This document shows, piece after piece, positions 44,362 to 54,064 of a stretch of DNA of 64,000 bases; position 1 is the first letter of the stretch, and the number at the start of each line of letters is the position of its first letter. The notes below the pieces were generated by a model. That model searched no databases and was not told where the DNA came from. It saw nothing but the letters and a program-made list of their open reading frames with translations. Source of the DNA: Brucella oryzae. GTDB taxonomy: Bacteria; Pseudomonadota; Alphaproteobacteria; Rhizobiales; Rhizobiaceae. The position numbers were made by a program, and so were the translations under genes. The stretch lies in contig JAAVLL010000001.1 in NCBI GenBank assembly GCA_012103035.1, positions 2,268,501 through 2,332,500 on the forward strand. Reading direction: 5' to 3'.

Positions 44362-44401
44362 ATTTCCGAACGCGAAACCGGTATCCACTTTCGCTGGAAA
44401 T
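44362..44401. repeat. Palindromic repeat upstream of trpS, ATTTCC variant
   Basis: Arms ATTTCC/GGAAAT and GCGAAA/TTTCGC around a loop with CCGGTATCCAC. It matches the 10172 copy and ends about 20 bases before the trpS ATG. Confidence 0.75.
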
Positions 44402-44420
44402 GCTCATTCAGGATAAAGCC

Positions 44421-45486
44421 ATGAGCACGTTCAAACCGCTTGTTTTCTCCGGCGTCCAACCGACCGGAAATCTTCACCTCGGCAACTATCTGGGGCGATC
44501 AAGCGGTGGGTCGAGGTTCAGGAGACGCAGGAATGCATCTATTGCGTCGTGGACATGCACGCGCTGACCATTTCGCCTGATCCGGTTGAGCTGATGCAGT
44601 CAACCCGCGAAGTCACCGCAGCTTTCCTTGCCGCTGGTATCGACCCCAAGAGGAGCATCGTCTTCAACCAGAGCCGCGTCATGCAACATGCCGAACTGGC
44701 GTGGGTGTTCAATTGCATCGCGCGCATCGGCTGGATGAGCCGCATGACCCAGTTCAAGGACAAGGCAGGCAAGGACCGTGAAAACGCTTCGCTCGGACTG
44801 TTCGCTTATCCAAGCCTAATGGCCGCCGACATCCTGCTTTACCGCGCCACCGCTGTCCCGGTTGGCGAGGACCAGAAGCAGCATCTGGAATTGACCCGCG
44901 ATATCGCGCAAAAATTCAACAATGACTATTCCGACCGCATCGCATCGCTCGGTGTGGGTGTGGATATGCAGGTTGGCGACGAGCAGGTTTCCGGCTTCTT
45001 CCCGATGACCGAACCGATGATTTCCGGCCCCGCCATGCGGATCATGTCGCTGCGGGACGGCACCAAGAAGATGTCGAAGTCCGATCCGTCCGATCTGTCG
45101 CGTATCAATCTGATCGATGATGAAGAGACCATCACAAAGAAAATCCGCAAGGCAAAGACCGACTCGGATGGTCTGCCGACGGAGCTGACGGTCTCACCGG
45201 TCGTCCAGAGGCGGATAATCTGGTTGGCATCTATGCAGCACTCTCCTCTCAGTCAAAGGAAGATGTGCTGAAAGAATTCGGCGGACGCCAGTTCTCTGAA
45301 TTCAAGGCATCGCTTGCCGATCTGGCCGTAGCGAAGCTTTCGCCGATCACCCATGAGATGCGCCGACTGGTTGCCGATCCTGCTCATATCGACAGCGTTC
45401 TGCGCGACGGCGGCGAGCGGGCTGGCGTGATTGCGGAACAAACCATGCGTCATGTTCGCGATATCGTCGGCTGGTTGCAGAACTAA
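44421..45486 (+). CDS. trpS: Tryptophanyl-tRNA synthetase (frameshifted)
   Basis: A class I aminoacyl-tRNA synthetase that charges tRNA-Trp. The HIGH-type motif is [12 protein letters not shown] and the KMSKS loop is [20 protein letters not shown] and [14 protein letters not shown] segments surround the active site. Shifts lie near 44495 (GGGGG to GGGG) and 45185 (GG to G); repair restores about 355 residues ending [12 protein letters not shown]. An essential gene, so the breaks cannot be biological in a living cell. Confidence 0.96.
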
Positions 45487-45503
45487 ATTTCTCATTATCA
45501 AAC

Positions 45504-45530
45504 GGGCGGCAGTTTTTCTGTCGCCCTTTC
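45504..45530 (+). terminator. Terminator after trpS
   Basis: GGGCGGCAG and CTGTCGCCC arms (one G-T pair) around TTTTT, then TTTC. Confidence 0.7.
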
Positions 45531-45611
45531 ATTTCACGATCAAGTTTCGATCTGTTGGTCCCTGTCAAATGTCAGCTTGCAGACGATCAATCCCGATGGC
45601 AAATTGCGGCC

Positions 45612-46098
45612 ATGGTATCAAAACGACTTAGCCGGGAAGCCGGCCACCGCCGCAAGTTTCTTGCCGTCATCGACGAAACACCCGAATGCGGGCGCGCCGT
45701 CGCCTATGCCGCGCGCCGAGCAAAAATACGGGCGGCTCGCTCATCCTGCTTTTCGTAATCGATGATTCCGATTTCCAGCAAATTCTGGGCGTAGGCGAAA
45801 TCATGCGCTCCGAAGCGCAAGATCGTGCGCGGGCAGCGCTTGAAAAATTCGCGGCAACCGTTCGTGCAGATCAGGGATCGAACCGGAAATCAGCATCCGC
45901 GAAGGCGAAACCGCCGCAGAACTGATTTGTCTCATCGAGGAAGATCAGGACATCGCCATTCTTGTACTGGCCGCTGGTTCTGGCAAGGAAGGGCCCGGCC
46001 CTCTCGTGCAATCGCTGGCCGGTCGCTCGCAGTTCCCGATCCCGGTTACGGTCATTCCGGCAGGTATGAGCGACGATGACATTGATGCGGTGACCTAA
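45612..46098 (+). CDS. Universal stress protein, UspA family (frameshifted)
   Basis: A cytoplasmic UspA-fold protein of about 163 residues. The first strand and switch read RKFLAVIDETPECGRAVAYAARRA; the core has LILLFVIDDSDFQQILGVGE. The C-terminal part carries DIAILVLAAGSGKEGPGPLVQSLAG, near the nucleotide-binding G-x2-G-x9-G(S/T) motif. Shifts lie near 45735 and 45875. The target and signal are unknown. It lies between trpS and the nfuA-like gene on one strand. Confidence 0.85.
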
Positions 46099-46208
46099 TC
46101 ACCCTATATTGATGACAACTGATACGCGCGGGATCGGGACAGCACTTGCTTCCATATGGATCTGCGCTTACGAAAATCGTTCCAAAATCTGAAAGCGGGA
46201 CAACTGGC

Positions 46209-46781
46209 ATGTTCATCCAGACTGAAACCACGCCCAACCCGGCGACCCTGAAGTTTCTTCCCGGCAAGGTGGTTATGCCGGAGGGTACCGCAGATTTTCG
46301 CGACCCATCCACCGCTGGCAACACATCACCGCTCGCAGCCAAGCTCTTCTCGGTTCCGGGCGTGACCGGTGTATTCTTCGGCTACGACTTCATCACCGTC
46401 ACCAAGGACGATGGCGAGTGGCAGCATCTGAAGCCCGCCATTCTCGGCACGATCATGGAACATTTCATGTCGGGCGCCCCTGCAATGGCTGGCAACAGCA
46501 ATGCTGACGCTGCTGCTGCACATGGCGACGAAGAATTTTTCGATGAGGCCGATGCCGAAACCGTTGAAATCATCAAGGAACTGATCGAAACCCGCGTTCG
46601 TCCGGCAGTTGCGCAGGATGGTGGCGACATCACGTTTCGTGGTTTTGAAAACGGCACAGTGTTCCTGAACATGAAGGGCGCCTGCTCTGGCTGCCCGTCA
46701 TCGACGGCGACCTTGAAGCATGGCATTCAGAATCTTCTGCGCCATTTCGTGCCGGAAGTGCAGCAGGTCGAGCAGATCTGA
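46209..46781 (+). CDS. NifU/NfuA-like iron-sulfur cluster scaffold
   Basis: An intact 190-residue protein with an N-terminal Nfu domain (MFIQTETTPNPATLKFLPGK, LFSVPGVTGVFFGYDFITV) and a C-terminal NifU domain. The latter carries the cluster-binding CxxC in GACSGCPSSTATLKHGI. Such proteins carry or insert [4Fe-4S] clusters into target enzymes. The N-terminal domain resembles mitochondrial NFU1. A bidirectional terminator separates it from the convergent L,D-transpeptidase. Confidence 0.93.
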   Translation: MFIQTETTPNPATLKFLPGKVVMPEGTADFRDPSTAGNTSPLAAKLFSVPGVTGVFFGYDFITVTKDDGEWQHLKPAILGTIMEHFMSGAPAMAGNSNADAAAAHGDEEFFDEADAETVEIIKELIETRVRPAVAQDGGDITFRGFENGTVFLNMKGACSGCPSSTATLKHGIQNLLRHFVPEVQQVEQI

Positions 46782-46800
46782 TTGCCGTTTGACTGTAATG

Positions 46801-46825
46801 AAAAGGCCGCTTCAAGCGGCCTTTT
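46801..46825. terminator. Bidirectional terminator
   Basis: AAAAGGCCGCTT and AAGCGGCCTTTT are perfect 12-base arms around a single C, between two convergent genes. Confidence 0.9.
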
Positions 46826-46832
46826 CATATCC

Positions 46833-47455
46833 TTATTGCTTCACGATAACCTTGGCACCCTGTTCGGTGCGATCATAAAGATCCATGATATCCTGATTCA
46901 TGAGGCGGATGCAGCCGGAAGACATTGCCTTGCCGATGGACCACCATTCCGGTGTTCCGTGCAGGCGATAACCCGTGTCGCCGCCCTTGTTGAACAGATA
47001 GAGCGCACGCGCGCCGAGCGGATTGCGCAAGCCGGGTCCATGCCATTGCGATATTTGGCCAGTTCCGGCTGACGCTTTATCATGGCGGAAGGCGGCGTCC
47101 AGGTCGGCCATTCCCGCTTCATGGCAACGCGCGCCGTACCGGACCATTCGAAACCTTGACGGCCAACGCCAATGCCATAGCGCATGGCCTTGCCCTCAGG
47201 CATGATGAGATAAAGGAACTTTTCCCGCGTATCGACGATGATGGTGCCAGGCTTTTCATCCGTCGGATATTTGACGATCTGGCGGCGATATTGCGCCGCT
47301 ATCTTTTCGCTTGGGATGGCCGGGACAACGTAACCGGCGTCAGTGACCGAAGAATAGGAAGCAGTATAGAAAGTACCGCCTACGGTCGAGCAGCCCGCCA
47401 GGGCGCCTGCCAGAAAAGAGCCGACGTCAATTTTAGGACGCGAGAATTCATGCAT
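46833..47455 (-). CDS. L,D-transpeptidase, YkuD domain (frameshifted)
   Basis: An exported enzyme of about 208 residues that forms 3-3 peptidoglycan cross-links or anchors proteins to the wall. The N-terminus (MHEFSRPKIDVGSFLAGALA) ends in a lipobox-like LAGC. The YkuD domain begins GTIIVDTREKFLYLIMPEG and contains YRLHGTPEWWSIGKAMSSGCIRL with the catalytic His and Cys. One shift near 47040 splits it at YRNGMDP/GLRNPLGARAL. It is a lipoprotein candidate. Brucella-type cells anchor outer-membrane proteins to peptidoglycan with such enzymes; that role is inferred. Confidence 0.9.
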
Positions 47456-47685
47456 TCCCCAGATTGGTTCATTCCGTCAATGGGACCGCGATGGGCCGGA
47501 GATAGATGCGAATCGTTCGTTGTCGTTGAAGATGAGGCAGTATTGTTAACCAGACGTTAACCGTAAATTGAAAATTCCTTAATTAAGACATTTTTGGCCA
47601 TGTTTTGCCGTGTCGCTGCAGCTTTCACGCAACGCGCTCCAGTTTTCCGATTGTTTCGATCTGAATCCGCGCACAAAATGCGTCC

Positions 47686-48178
47686 ATGCCAATCGTGATT
47701 CCCGATCAGACCCATCCCCTTCCGATGGTCGCCAGTCAGAGAACGCCATGCTGGTGCGGCGCGGCGTGCAACGTCTTTTCTGGAGATGGGGCTTGCCACG
47801 TTGCCTGAACTGCCGCTGGCATCGGGCAGGCGCGCAGACCTGATCGCAGTCAACCGAAAGGGTGAAATCTGGATCGTGGAGATCAAATCATCGATCGAGG
47901 ACTGGAAGGCGGATCACAAATGGCCCGATTATCGCGCTTATTGCGACCGGCTGTTTTTCGCCACCCATCCGGCGGTGCCGCGCGAAATATTTCCGCAAGA
48001 ATGCGGCTTCATCCTGTCAGACGGATATGGAGCGGAAATTCTGCGTGAGGCTCCAGAACATAAATTGCCGGGTGCAACGCGAAAGGCATTGATGTTACGC
48101 TTTGCGCGAGCGGGTGCCGCCCGCCTGACGATTGCCGAGCTTGCCGGTCTCGATGTACCAGAGACCGAAATAGATTGA
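47686..48178 (+). CDS. mmcB: MmcB-family DNA repair protein (frameshifted)
   Basis: A PD-(D/E)XK nuclease-like protein of about 165 residues, named for mitomycin C sensitivity in Caulobacter. The core GLATLPELPLASGRRADLIAVNRKGEIWIVEIKSSIEDW has the Asp and Glu-x-Lys of the fold. Further conserved parts are WPDYRAYCDRLFFATHP and the C-terminal LTIAELAGLDVPETE. Shifts near 47745 and 47780 hide the N-terminal MLVRRGVQRLF. It converges with prrA. Confidence 0.87.
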
Positions 48179-48192
48179 TTTAGTTCTCTAAT

Positions 48193-48756
48193 TTAACGAG
48201 GCGCGCGTTTCGCCAGAATGCGCTGCAAGGTGCGGCGATGCATGTTGAGACGGCGTGCCGTCTCGGAAACATTACGCTCGCACATTTCATAGACGCGCTG
48301 GATATGTTCCCAGCGCACTCGATCTGCAGACATCGGATTTTCCGGCGGTGCAACCTTTTCGCCAGGACGGCGAGTCAATGCGGCAAAGACCTCATCGGCA
48401 TCGGCAGGTTTCGACAGATAGTCGATAGCGCCGAGCTTGACGGCATTCACGGCGGTTGCGATATTGCCGTATCCGGTGAGAACGATGGCGCGCGTATCGG
48501 CACGGCGCGCGCGAATAGCTTCGATGATATCGAGACCGTTGCCATCGCCGAGCCGCATGTCCACAACCGCATAGGCCGGGGCGGCGGCCTTGGCGGCGGC
48601 GATGCCATCCTCAACCGATTCCGCAGTCGTCACCTGAAAACCCCGGCTCTCCATGGCGCGGGCAAGGCGCTGCAAGAAGGGCTTGTCGTCATCAACCAGA
48701 AGGAGGGTCGGATCGTTGCCTATGGCTTCGGTGTCTTCCTGCTTCAAGTCGTCCAT
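48193..48756 (-). CDS. prrA: Redox response regulator, PrrA/RegA/ActR family
   Basis: An intact 187-residue response regulator. The receiver has the acidic pair in LLLVDDDKPFLQR, the phospho-acceptor Asp66 in AVVDMRLGDGNG, and the conserved Lys in YLSKPADADE. A Fis-type helix-turn-helix closes the protein (NVSETARRLNMHRRTLQRILAK). The family controls photosynthesis, nitrogen, acid or low-oxygen genes. Its sensor kinase lies upstream on the same strand, with a DUF2267 gene between them. Confidence 0.94.
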   Translation of the reverse strand: MDDLKQEDTEAIGNDPTLLLVDDDKPFLQRLARAMESRGFQVTTAESVEDGIAAAKAAAPAYAVVDMRLGDGNGLDIIEAIRARRADTRAIVLTGYGNIATAVNAVKLGAIDYLSKPADADEVFAALTRRPGEKVAPPENPMSADRVRWEHIQRVYEMCERNVSETARRLNMHRRTLQRILAKRAPR

Positions 48757-48949
48757 CGGGTGCTTCCTGCCTGTATTTTTCTTTCCTTATTGATACCCCT
48801 GCGTCAAAAGTCAAATAGCCATTGAATTGTTGAAGCAATTTCAGCATTCGTCCATTCGCAAGAATAGCGCAAATCTTTGTATTTTCAGGATATTTTGAAA
48901 TGTGGACACAAGGATTTGATAGAAAATCATATTTTACCGGAACCAGGCC

Positions 48950-49367
48950 TCAGACGGACCAGTATTCTCGTGCGTCGTCGGAAAGCCCGGTCAGAAAATC
49001 ATCCAGCTTCACTTCGTCGATATGTGCACGCAGTGCCTTGGCAACGTCGTAAATAGCTGAATCCGGTGCAAAATTGTGATCTTTGCGCAGAGATTGCACT
49101 TCACGGGTCAATGCCTGTCGGCTCAGAAATGGCTGTTTCGCTTCACCAATATCCCAGTTTGCTATAAAAACAGCACGAAGAACGGGTGGCAATATCGTGG
49201 CAAAGCGAATCGCTTGATCGACCTCTAACCGGTGGCGGAAGGTGAGCAGCACAGCCTCCACCATCGTATAGGCCTGATTGCGTGTGGCGAGCCCTGCCTC
49301 GTCCCGAGCCATGGAGAAACTTGTCGAATTCCTCTGTCGCTCTTTGGATCTCAAGCGGTATCGTCAT
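48950..49367 (-). CDS. DUF2267 protein between prrB and prrA (frameshifted)
   Basis: A soluble protein of about 138 residues. It begins MTIPLEIQRATEEFDKFL and, after a shift near 49310, continues ARDEAGLATRNQAYTMVEAVLLTFRHRL and ATILPPVLRAVFIANWDIGE. It ends with DDFLTGLSDDAREYWSV. The helical pattern with TRNQAYTMVEAVL...LP..LRA is that of DUF2267. The start lies 13 bases after the prrB stop, so it is likely co-transcribed with the kinase. Its function is unknown. Confidence 0.8.
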
Positions 49368-49380
49368 ATGGCATCCTTCT

Positions 49381-50673
49381 TTAGCCGGATATGAATGCGG
49401 AACGCGGCCAAACCACTTTTACCTCTGCGCCTTGCCCGGGATTGTTGCGATTACGGAAGGTGATATGCGCGCCTGAGCGTTCCAGCAAAGTCTTGGCGAT
49501 GAACAGGCCGAGGCCGAGACCACCGCCGTTCCGTGTATTTTCGCGGCTCGTCATATAAGGCTCGCCGATACGGTCGAGGATTTCCGGCTTGAATCCTTCG
49601 CCGTCGTCCTGAATAGTCACACTCACATTGCCGTCCGTCCAGCCCCAGGTAACGTTGACCGTACCACGTGCGAAATCGACGGCATTTTCCACCAGATTGC
49701 CGAGGCCATACAGCAGGCCGGGATTACGTCGGGTGACAGGTTCCGGTTTCGGGCCTTCCGTCTTTTGCACGTCGATCGTGATACCGAAGTTGCGATGCGG
49801 AGCGATCACCTCTTCGATAAGCGAAGAGAGCGGCAGGCGCGACATATGTTCCTCGCCTTCCGAGGACAGGCTGGTCAGCCGCTGGAGAATTTCCCGGCAG
49901 CGCTGTGTCTGTGAATGAAGCAAGGCTATATCTTCGGCAAGGGCCGGATCGGTGGTGTGGGCGCGCTGCATTTCCTTCACCACCAATGCAATCGTTGCCA
50001 GTGGCGTACCCAGCTCGTGGGCCGCTGCTGCAGCCAGCCCATCCAGCGCCGACAGATGTTGCTCGCGCTGGAGAATAAGTTCCGCAGCGCTCAATGCATC
50101 GCCCAGCTGGCGCGCTTCCTCAGCGATGCGATAGGCATAAACGCCAGTGAATCCGAGTGCCGAAATAATGGCACACCAGATACCGATCACGAACAGGAAT
50201 GGCAAGTTCAGCGTTTCACCCGGATACCAGGGCAACGGCTCGTGCCTGATGGTAAGCACTGAAGTACAGGCAACCACCAGCAAGGCGAGCACCAGCGTAT
50301 GGCGGGCTGAAAGCGACGTCGCCGAGATGATGACTGGCACGATCATCAAAATGATGAAAGGGTTCTGCAGCCCGCCGGTGAGATAGAGAAGCCCCGCCAA
50401 TTGCAGAATGTCGAACGCCAGAACCAGACTTGCCGCCGCCGGATTGAGCCGATGATTGGTCGGAAAACGGAAAGCCAGATAAAGATTGAGCCATGCCGAA
50501 CAGGCGATCAGTGCAAAACAGATGCCAACAGCAAAAGGAAACTGCAGATAGAGCGCCACGAACATGACTGCGGCCGTCTGCCCGGCAATGGCCAGCCAGC
50601 GCACACGTATCAACGTGGTCAGGCGCGGACGGCGCGAAAGATTGGAAGCGCGATTCTCGAATTCTGCGTGCAT
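49381..50673 (-). CDS. prrB: Redox sensor histidine kinase, PrrB/RegB/ActS family
   Basis: An intact 430-residue kinase. Six membrane spans fill the first 180 residues, with the quinone-site motif TGGLQNPFIILMIVPVI. The phospho-accepting His lies in AAAAHELGTPLATIALVVKEM. A nearby Cys in SQTQRCREIL fits the redox-active Cys of RegB. The ATPase has NLVENAVDFA, DDGEGF and GGGLGLGLFIAKTL. It phosphorylates PrrA in response to respiratory redox state. A DUF2267 gene follows at once. Confidence 0.95.
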   Translation of the reverse strand: MHAEFENRASNLSRRPRLTTLIRVRWLAIAGQTAAVMFVALYLQFPFAVGICFALIACSAWLNLYLAFRFPTNHRLNPAAASLVLAFDILQLAGLLYLTGGLQNPFIILMIVPVIISATSLSARHTLVLALLVVACTSVLTIRHEPLPWYPGETLNLPFLFVIGIWCAIISALGFTGVYAYRIAEEARQLGDALSAAELILQREQHLSALDGLAAAAAHELGTPLATIALVVKEMQRAHTTDPALAEDIALLHSQTQRCREILQRLTSLSSEGEEHMSRLPLSSLIEEVIAPHRNFGITIDVQKTEGPKPEPVTRRNPGLLYGLGNLVENAVDFARGTVNVTWGWTDGNVSVTIQDDGEGFKPEILDRIGEPYMTSRENTRNGGGLGLGLFIAKTLLERSGAHITFRNRNNPGQGAEVKVVWPRSAFISG

Positions 50674-50755
50674 GGGGTCCCTCGTCAGGGCCTCTTATGA
50701 GGCAAGCCCGGACCAGAAAGCAAGTGAAACTGCGTTATCCCGTCGCAGGCTGAAT

Positions 50756-53210
50756 TCAGGTCCCGCGTGGTTTGGCACGGCGCGTGGCTTGCGCATTGGC
50801 CGGGTCTTCCGGCCAGACATGTTTCGGGTAGCGTCCGCGCATGTCGGAACGCACATCGGCCCATGATCCCTTCCAGAAGCCGGGAAGATCGCGGGTGATC
50901 TGGATCGGACGATGTGCCGGAGAAAGAAGCTCCAGCAAGAGCGGCACCTTGCCGTTGGCGATGGCCGGATGCACAGCGAGGCCGAACAGTTCCTGCACAC
51001 GGACCGCAATCACCGGCTCTTCGGCATCATAGCGGATTGGAATATTCGATCCGGTCGGCACTTCGAAATGGGTCGGCGCAAGCTGGTCGACACTGCGCTG
51101 AAGGTCGAAGGGGACGAGGCTCATAAGACCGTTTTTCAATACGTGTCCCGGAATGCGGTCGAGCTGGGCTTCGCCCGTCAGGAAAGGCAGAAGCCAATCG
51201 TCTAATGCTTCGACGAGATGATCATCATCCATAGACGGCCATGGGTCTCCAAGGCCGCGATAAAGCCAGCCCAGACGGCGACGCAGGATTTCGGTCTCTT
51301 TGCCCCAAGGCAGGATTTGCAAACCATGTTCACGCACGGCGGTAATCACGCCTTCGTCGGCAGTACTTCCCGAAGGAGTGGCGAGCGGCTTTTCCGACAG
51401 AGCAATCGCACCAATGCGCACAGCTTCGCGAGCGCGCAAGGCGTTCTTTCCGGATCATAGACCACCTGTCTGCCGCTTTCGATACGATCCTCGAGGGCAA
51501 TGCGAATTTCGGGTTCGCTGACTTCTGCAGCAGAAAGAACATGCGCTCGGCCTGCTTTGCCCGACATATCCGCAACCACAAGCCATGACGCCCGGCTAAG
51601 ACTGATGGCGGGATCGATTTCGCCACCACGCCCATTGGCGAGCAGAAACTGCCCGGTCTGGCCGCGTGCTTTGGCGATGCGGTCAGGATAGGCGTCAATC
51701 AACATTCGGCCAACACTTGAGCCTGCCGCTTCGCCCTTGTTCGGGGCATTTGCTGCAAGCCGCCTTGCCAGCCCTTTTGCACGCTGCGCACGATCGGAAC
51801 GGTCATTGCGGAATCGCGACATGCGGGTGTCGAGGTCGGTTTCATTGCCGCCGAGGCCACGTTCGGTCAGCAACACCGCGAGTTCGGACGCCTTCTGTGC
51901 CTCACCGCGTTTGCCAGCTTCTGCCACCATATGCGCCAGACGTGCAGGCAGGGCCAGAGAGCGCATGGCCTCGCCGTCCGGCGTCAGTCGTCCCGCTTCA
52001 TCCAGTGCGCCAAGCCGCATAAGCAGAGCTTTTGCTTCCTTTAGCGCTGGCTTGGGCGGAACATCGAGAAAGCTGAGCGTCGCCGGATCGGTCACACCCC
52101 ATGCAGCAGCATCAAGCACGAGACCGGACAAGTCGGCTTCCAGAATTTCCGGCGGTGAGAAAGCGGGAAGCGACGCCGTTTGACCCTGATGCCAGAGCCG
52201 GATCGCAACACCGGGCTCGGTTCGCCCGGCACGACCAGCCCGCTGATCGGCACTTGCGCGAGATGTCCTCACAGTTTCAAGCCGGGTGAGGCCGGTTGCC
52301 GGTTCATATTTCGGCTGGCGCGCAAGCCCGCTATCGATCACCACACGGACGCCATCAATCGTGATGGAGGTTTCGGCAATTGACGTGGCCAGCACCACCT
52401 TGCGATGGCCTGTCGGTGCAGGCTTGATTGCTGCATCCTGATCACGGCCTTCCATCGCCCCGTAAAGCGGGGCCAGAATGATATTGGCAGGGAGAAGTTT
52501 TTCCAGAATGCCTGCCGTGCGCTCAATCTCGCCCTGCCCCGGCAGAAAAGCCAGAATGCTGCCGGTCTCGTCGGCCAATGCATCACGGATCGCACGCACC
52601 ATCACGTCTTCGATCCGTTCATCTGCCTTACGGTCGCGATAACGGATATCGACGGGATAAGCGCGGCCTTCACTTTCGATCACCGGCGCATCGCCGAGAA
52701 GCGACGCAACACGGGCGCCATCAAGCGTCGCAGACATCACGAGTATTTTGAGGTCGTCGCGCAATGCCTCCTGCACATCCAGCGCCAGCGCCAGCCCAAA
52801 ATCCGCATCGAGGCTGCGTTCGTGGAATTCGTCGAAGAGAACCGCTGCAACACCCTTCAGGTCAGGATCGTCCAGGATCATGCGTGCAAAAACGCCCTCG
52901 GTGACAACGAGGATTCTGGTTTTGCCCGATACCTTGCTTTCAAGGCGCATCCGGTAACCGACCGTTTGCCCAAGTTCCTCGCCCAGAAGCTGCGCCATAC
53001 GACGGGCGGCTGCGCGTGCCGCCAGACGTCGCGGTTCAAGTAACACGATCATGCCATCCTTGCGCCAATCCGCGTTCAGCATATGAATGGGCACCAGTGT
53101 CGTCTTGCCCGCACCGGGCGGCGCGACAAGGACTGCGCTCGCATGATGCACCAATGCCTCCTCCAGCGAGGCAGAATTCGTGTCACAGGAAGATCAGGCA
53201 GGCTCGTCAA
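50756..53210 (-). CDS. hrpB: ATP-dependent helicase HrpB (frameshifted)
   Basis: A DEAH-box helicase of about 820 residues whose cellular RNA target is not established. Motifs in order: VLVAPPGAGKTTLVPI, LLEPRRLAARAAARRMA, VLFDEFHERSLDADF, KILVMSATLDG, VVLATSIAETSITIDGV and QRAGRAGRTEPG. The HrpB C-terminal domain ends in HRPIQITRDLPGFWKGSW. Shifts lie near 53170 (one T lost in CCTTCG) and 51440. The only start in the repaired frame that keeps MTSLPDLPVTRILPSLEEAL is a TTG at 53210, so the start is tentative. Confidence 0.92.
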
Positions 53211-53265
53211 AATAATTTCCGTTAGATAAGGCTTCCGCTTTCGTGCTTATCACACAGGAACGCAC

Positions 53266-53708
53266 ATGATCCATATTCGAAAATCGAACAAGGCCGATGC
53301 GCCCGCGTTGACCAAAATCTGGCGCGCCAGCGTTCTCGCCACGCATGATTTCCTGAGCCGCGATGATTTTCTGGAAATCGAAAAGCTGGTGGCCGAGCAA
53401 TATCTGCCGAATGTCGAAGTCTGGCTTATTGAAGACGCTGGCAAGCCGGTCGGCTTCATGGGCATGAGTGAGTGTCATATCGACAGCCTGTTCATCGCGC
53501 CCGACCAGCGCGGCAAAGGCATTGGCAAGCAGATGATAGCGTATGCAAAAACGCTCGGCAGTCCGCTGACAGTCGATGTGAACGAGCAGAACCTGCAGGG
53601 TATCGGCTTCTACCGGCATATGGGGTTTGTCGAAACCGGACGCTCGGAGACAGATGACCAGGGACGCCCCTACCCCTGCTTCATCTACGGCTGGCAGCCA
53701 ACAATTGA
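53266..53708 (+). CDS. GNAT acetyltransferase, YjaB-like (frameshifted)
   Basis: An acyl-CoA-dependent N-acetyltransferase of about 148 residues. The N-terminus is MIHIRKSNKADAPALTKIW; the acetyl-CoA-binding region is IDSLFIAPDQRGKGIGKQMI and the C-terminal GIGFYRHMGFVETGRSETDDQ is typical of YjaB-type enzymes. One C lost near 53677 (CCCCC to CCCC) diverts the last residues, which otherwise read YPLLHLRLAANN and stop at 53708. The stop is one base before the frmR operator. The substrate is unknown. Confidence 0.85.
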
Positions 53709-53709
53709 C

Positions 53710-53725
53710 ATACTCCCCATAGTAT
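53710..53725 (+). promoter_or_regulatory. FrmR-type operator overlapping the frmR promoter
   Basis: ATACT-CCCCAT-AGTAT: inverted arms around a C-tract, the layout of CsoR/RcnR/FrmR operators. A TTGACA at 53705 overlaps its left arm, so a bound repressor would block the promoter. It lies 28 bases before the frmR ATG. Confidence 0.65.
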
Positions 53726-53753
53726 ATAGTTTTAACGGAAATCGGGAGTTTCC

Positions 53754-54023
53754 ATGCCGCATTCACCGGAAGACAAGAAGCGCGCCATGACGCGCCTGCG
53801 CCGCATTCGCGGACAGGCCGAAGCACTGGAGCGCGCGGTGGAAGCCGGCACGGAATGCGCGGCATTGCTGCAGCAGATCGCGGCACTGCGGGGTGCTGCC
53901 AACGGATTGATGGCGGAGGTGCTGGAAAGTCATTTCCGCGAGACATTTGCACAGGAAACCAAAGCTGATCCCGATACGCAAATCGACGAAATCATGCGGA
54001 TTCTACGCACCTACCTCAAATGA
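53754..54023 (+). CDS. frmR: Formaldehyde-sensing repressor FrmR
   Basis: An intact 89-residue all-helical DUF156 (CsoR/RcnR) repressor. In E. coli FrmR formaldehyde cross-links Pro2 and Cys35 and so releases DNA. Both residues are present here (MPHSPEDKKR and TECAALLQQ, with Cys at 35), and His60 is also kept (LESHFRETF). It has GGGAG about 6 bases before the ATG. It begins the formaldehyde cluster and is preceded by a matching operator. Confidence 0.93.
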   Translation: MPHSPEDKKRAMTRLRRIRGQAEALERAVEAGTECAALLQQIAALRGAANGLMAEVLESHFRETFAQETKADPDTQIDEIMRILRTYLK

Positions 54024-54064
54024 GTGCGTTGCTCTAAGATAGACTGAAAGGGAGAAACATCGTC

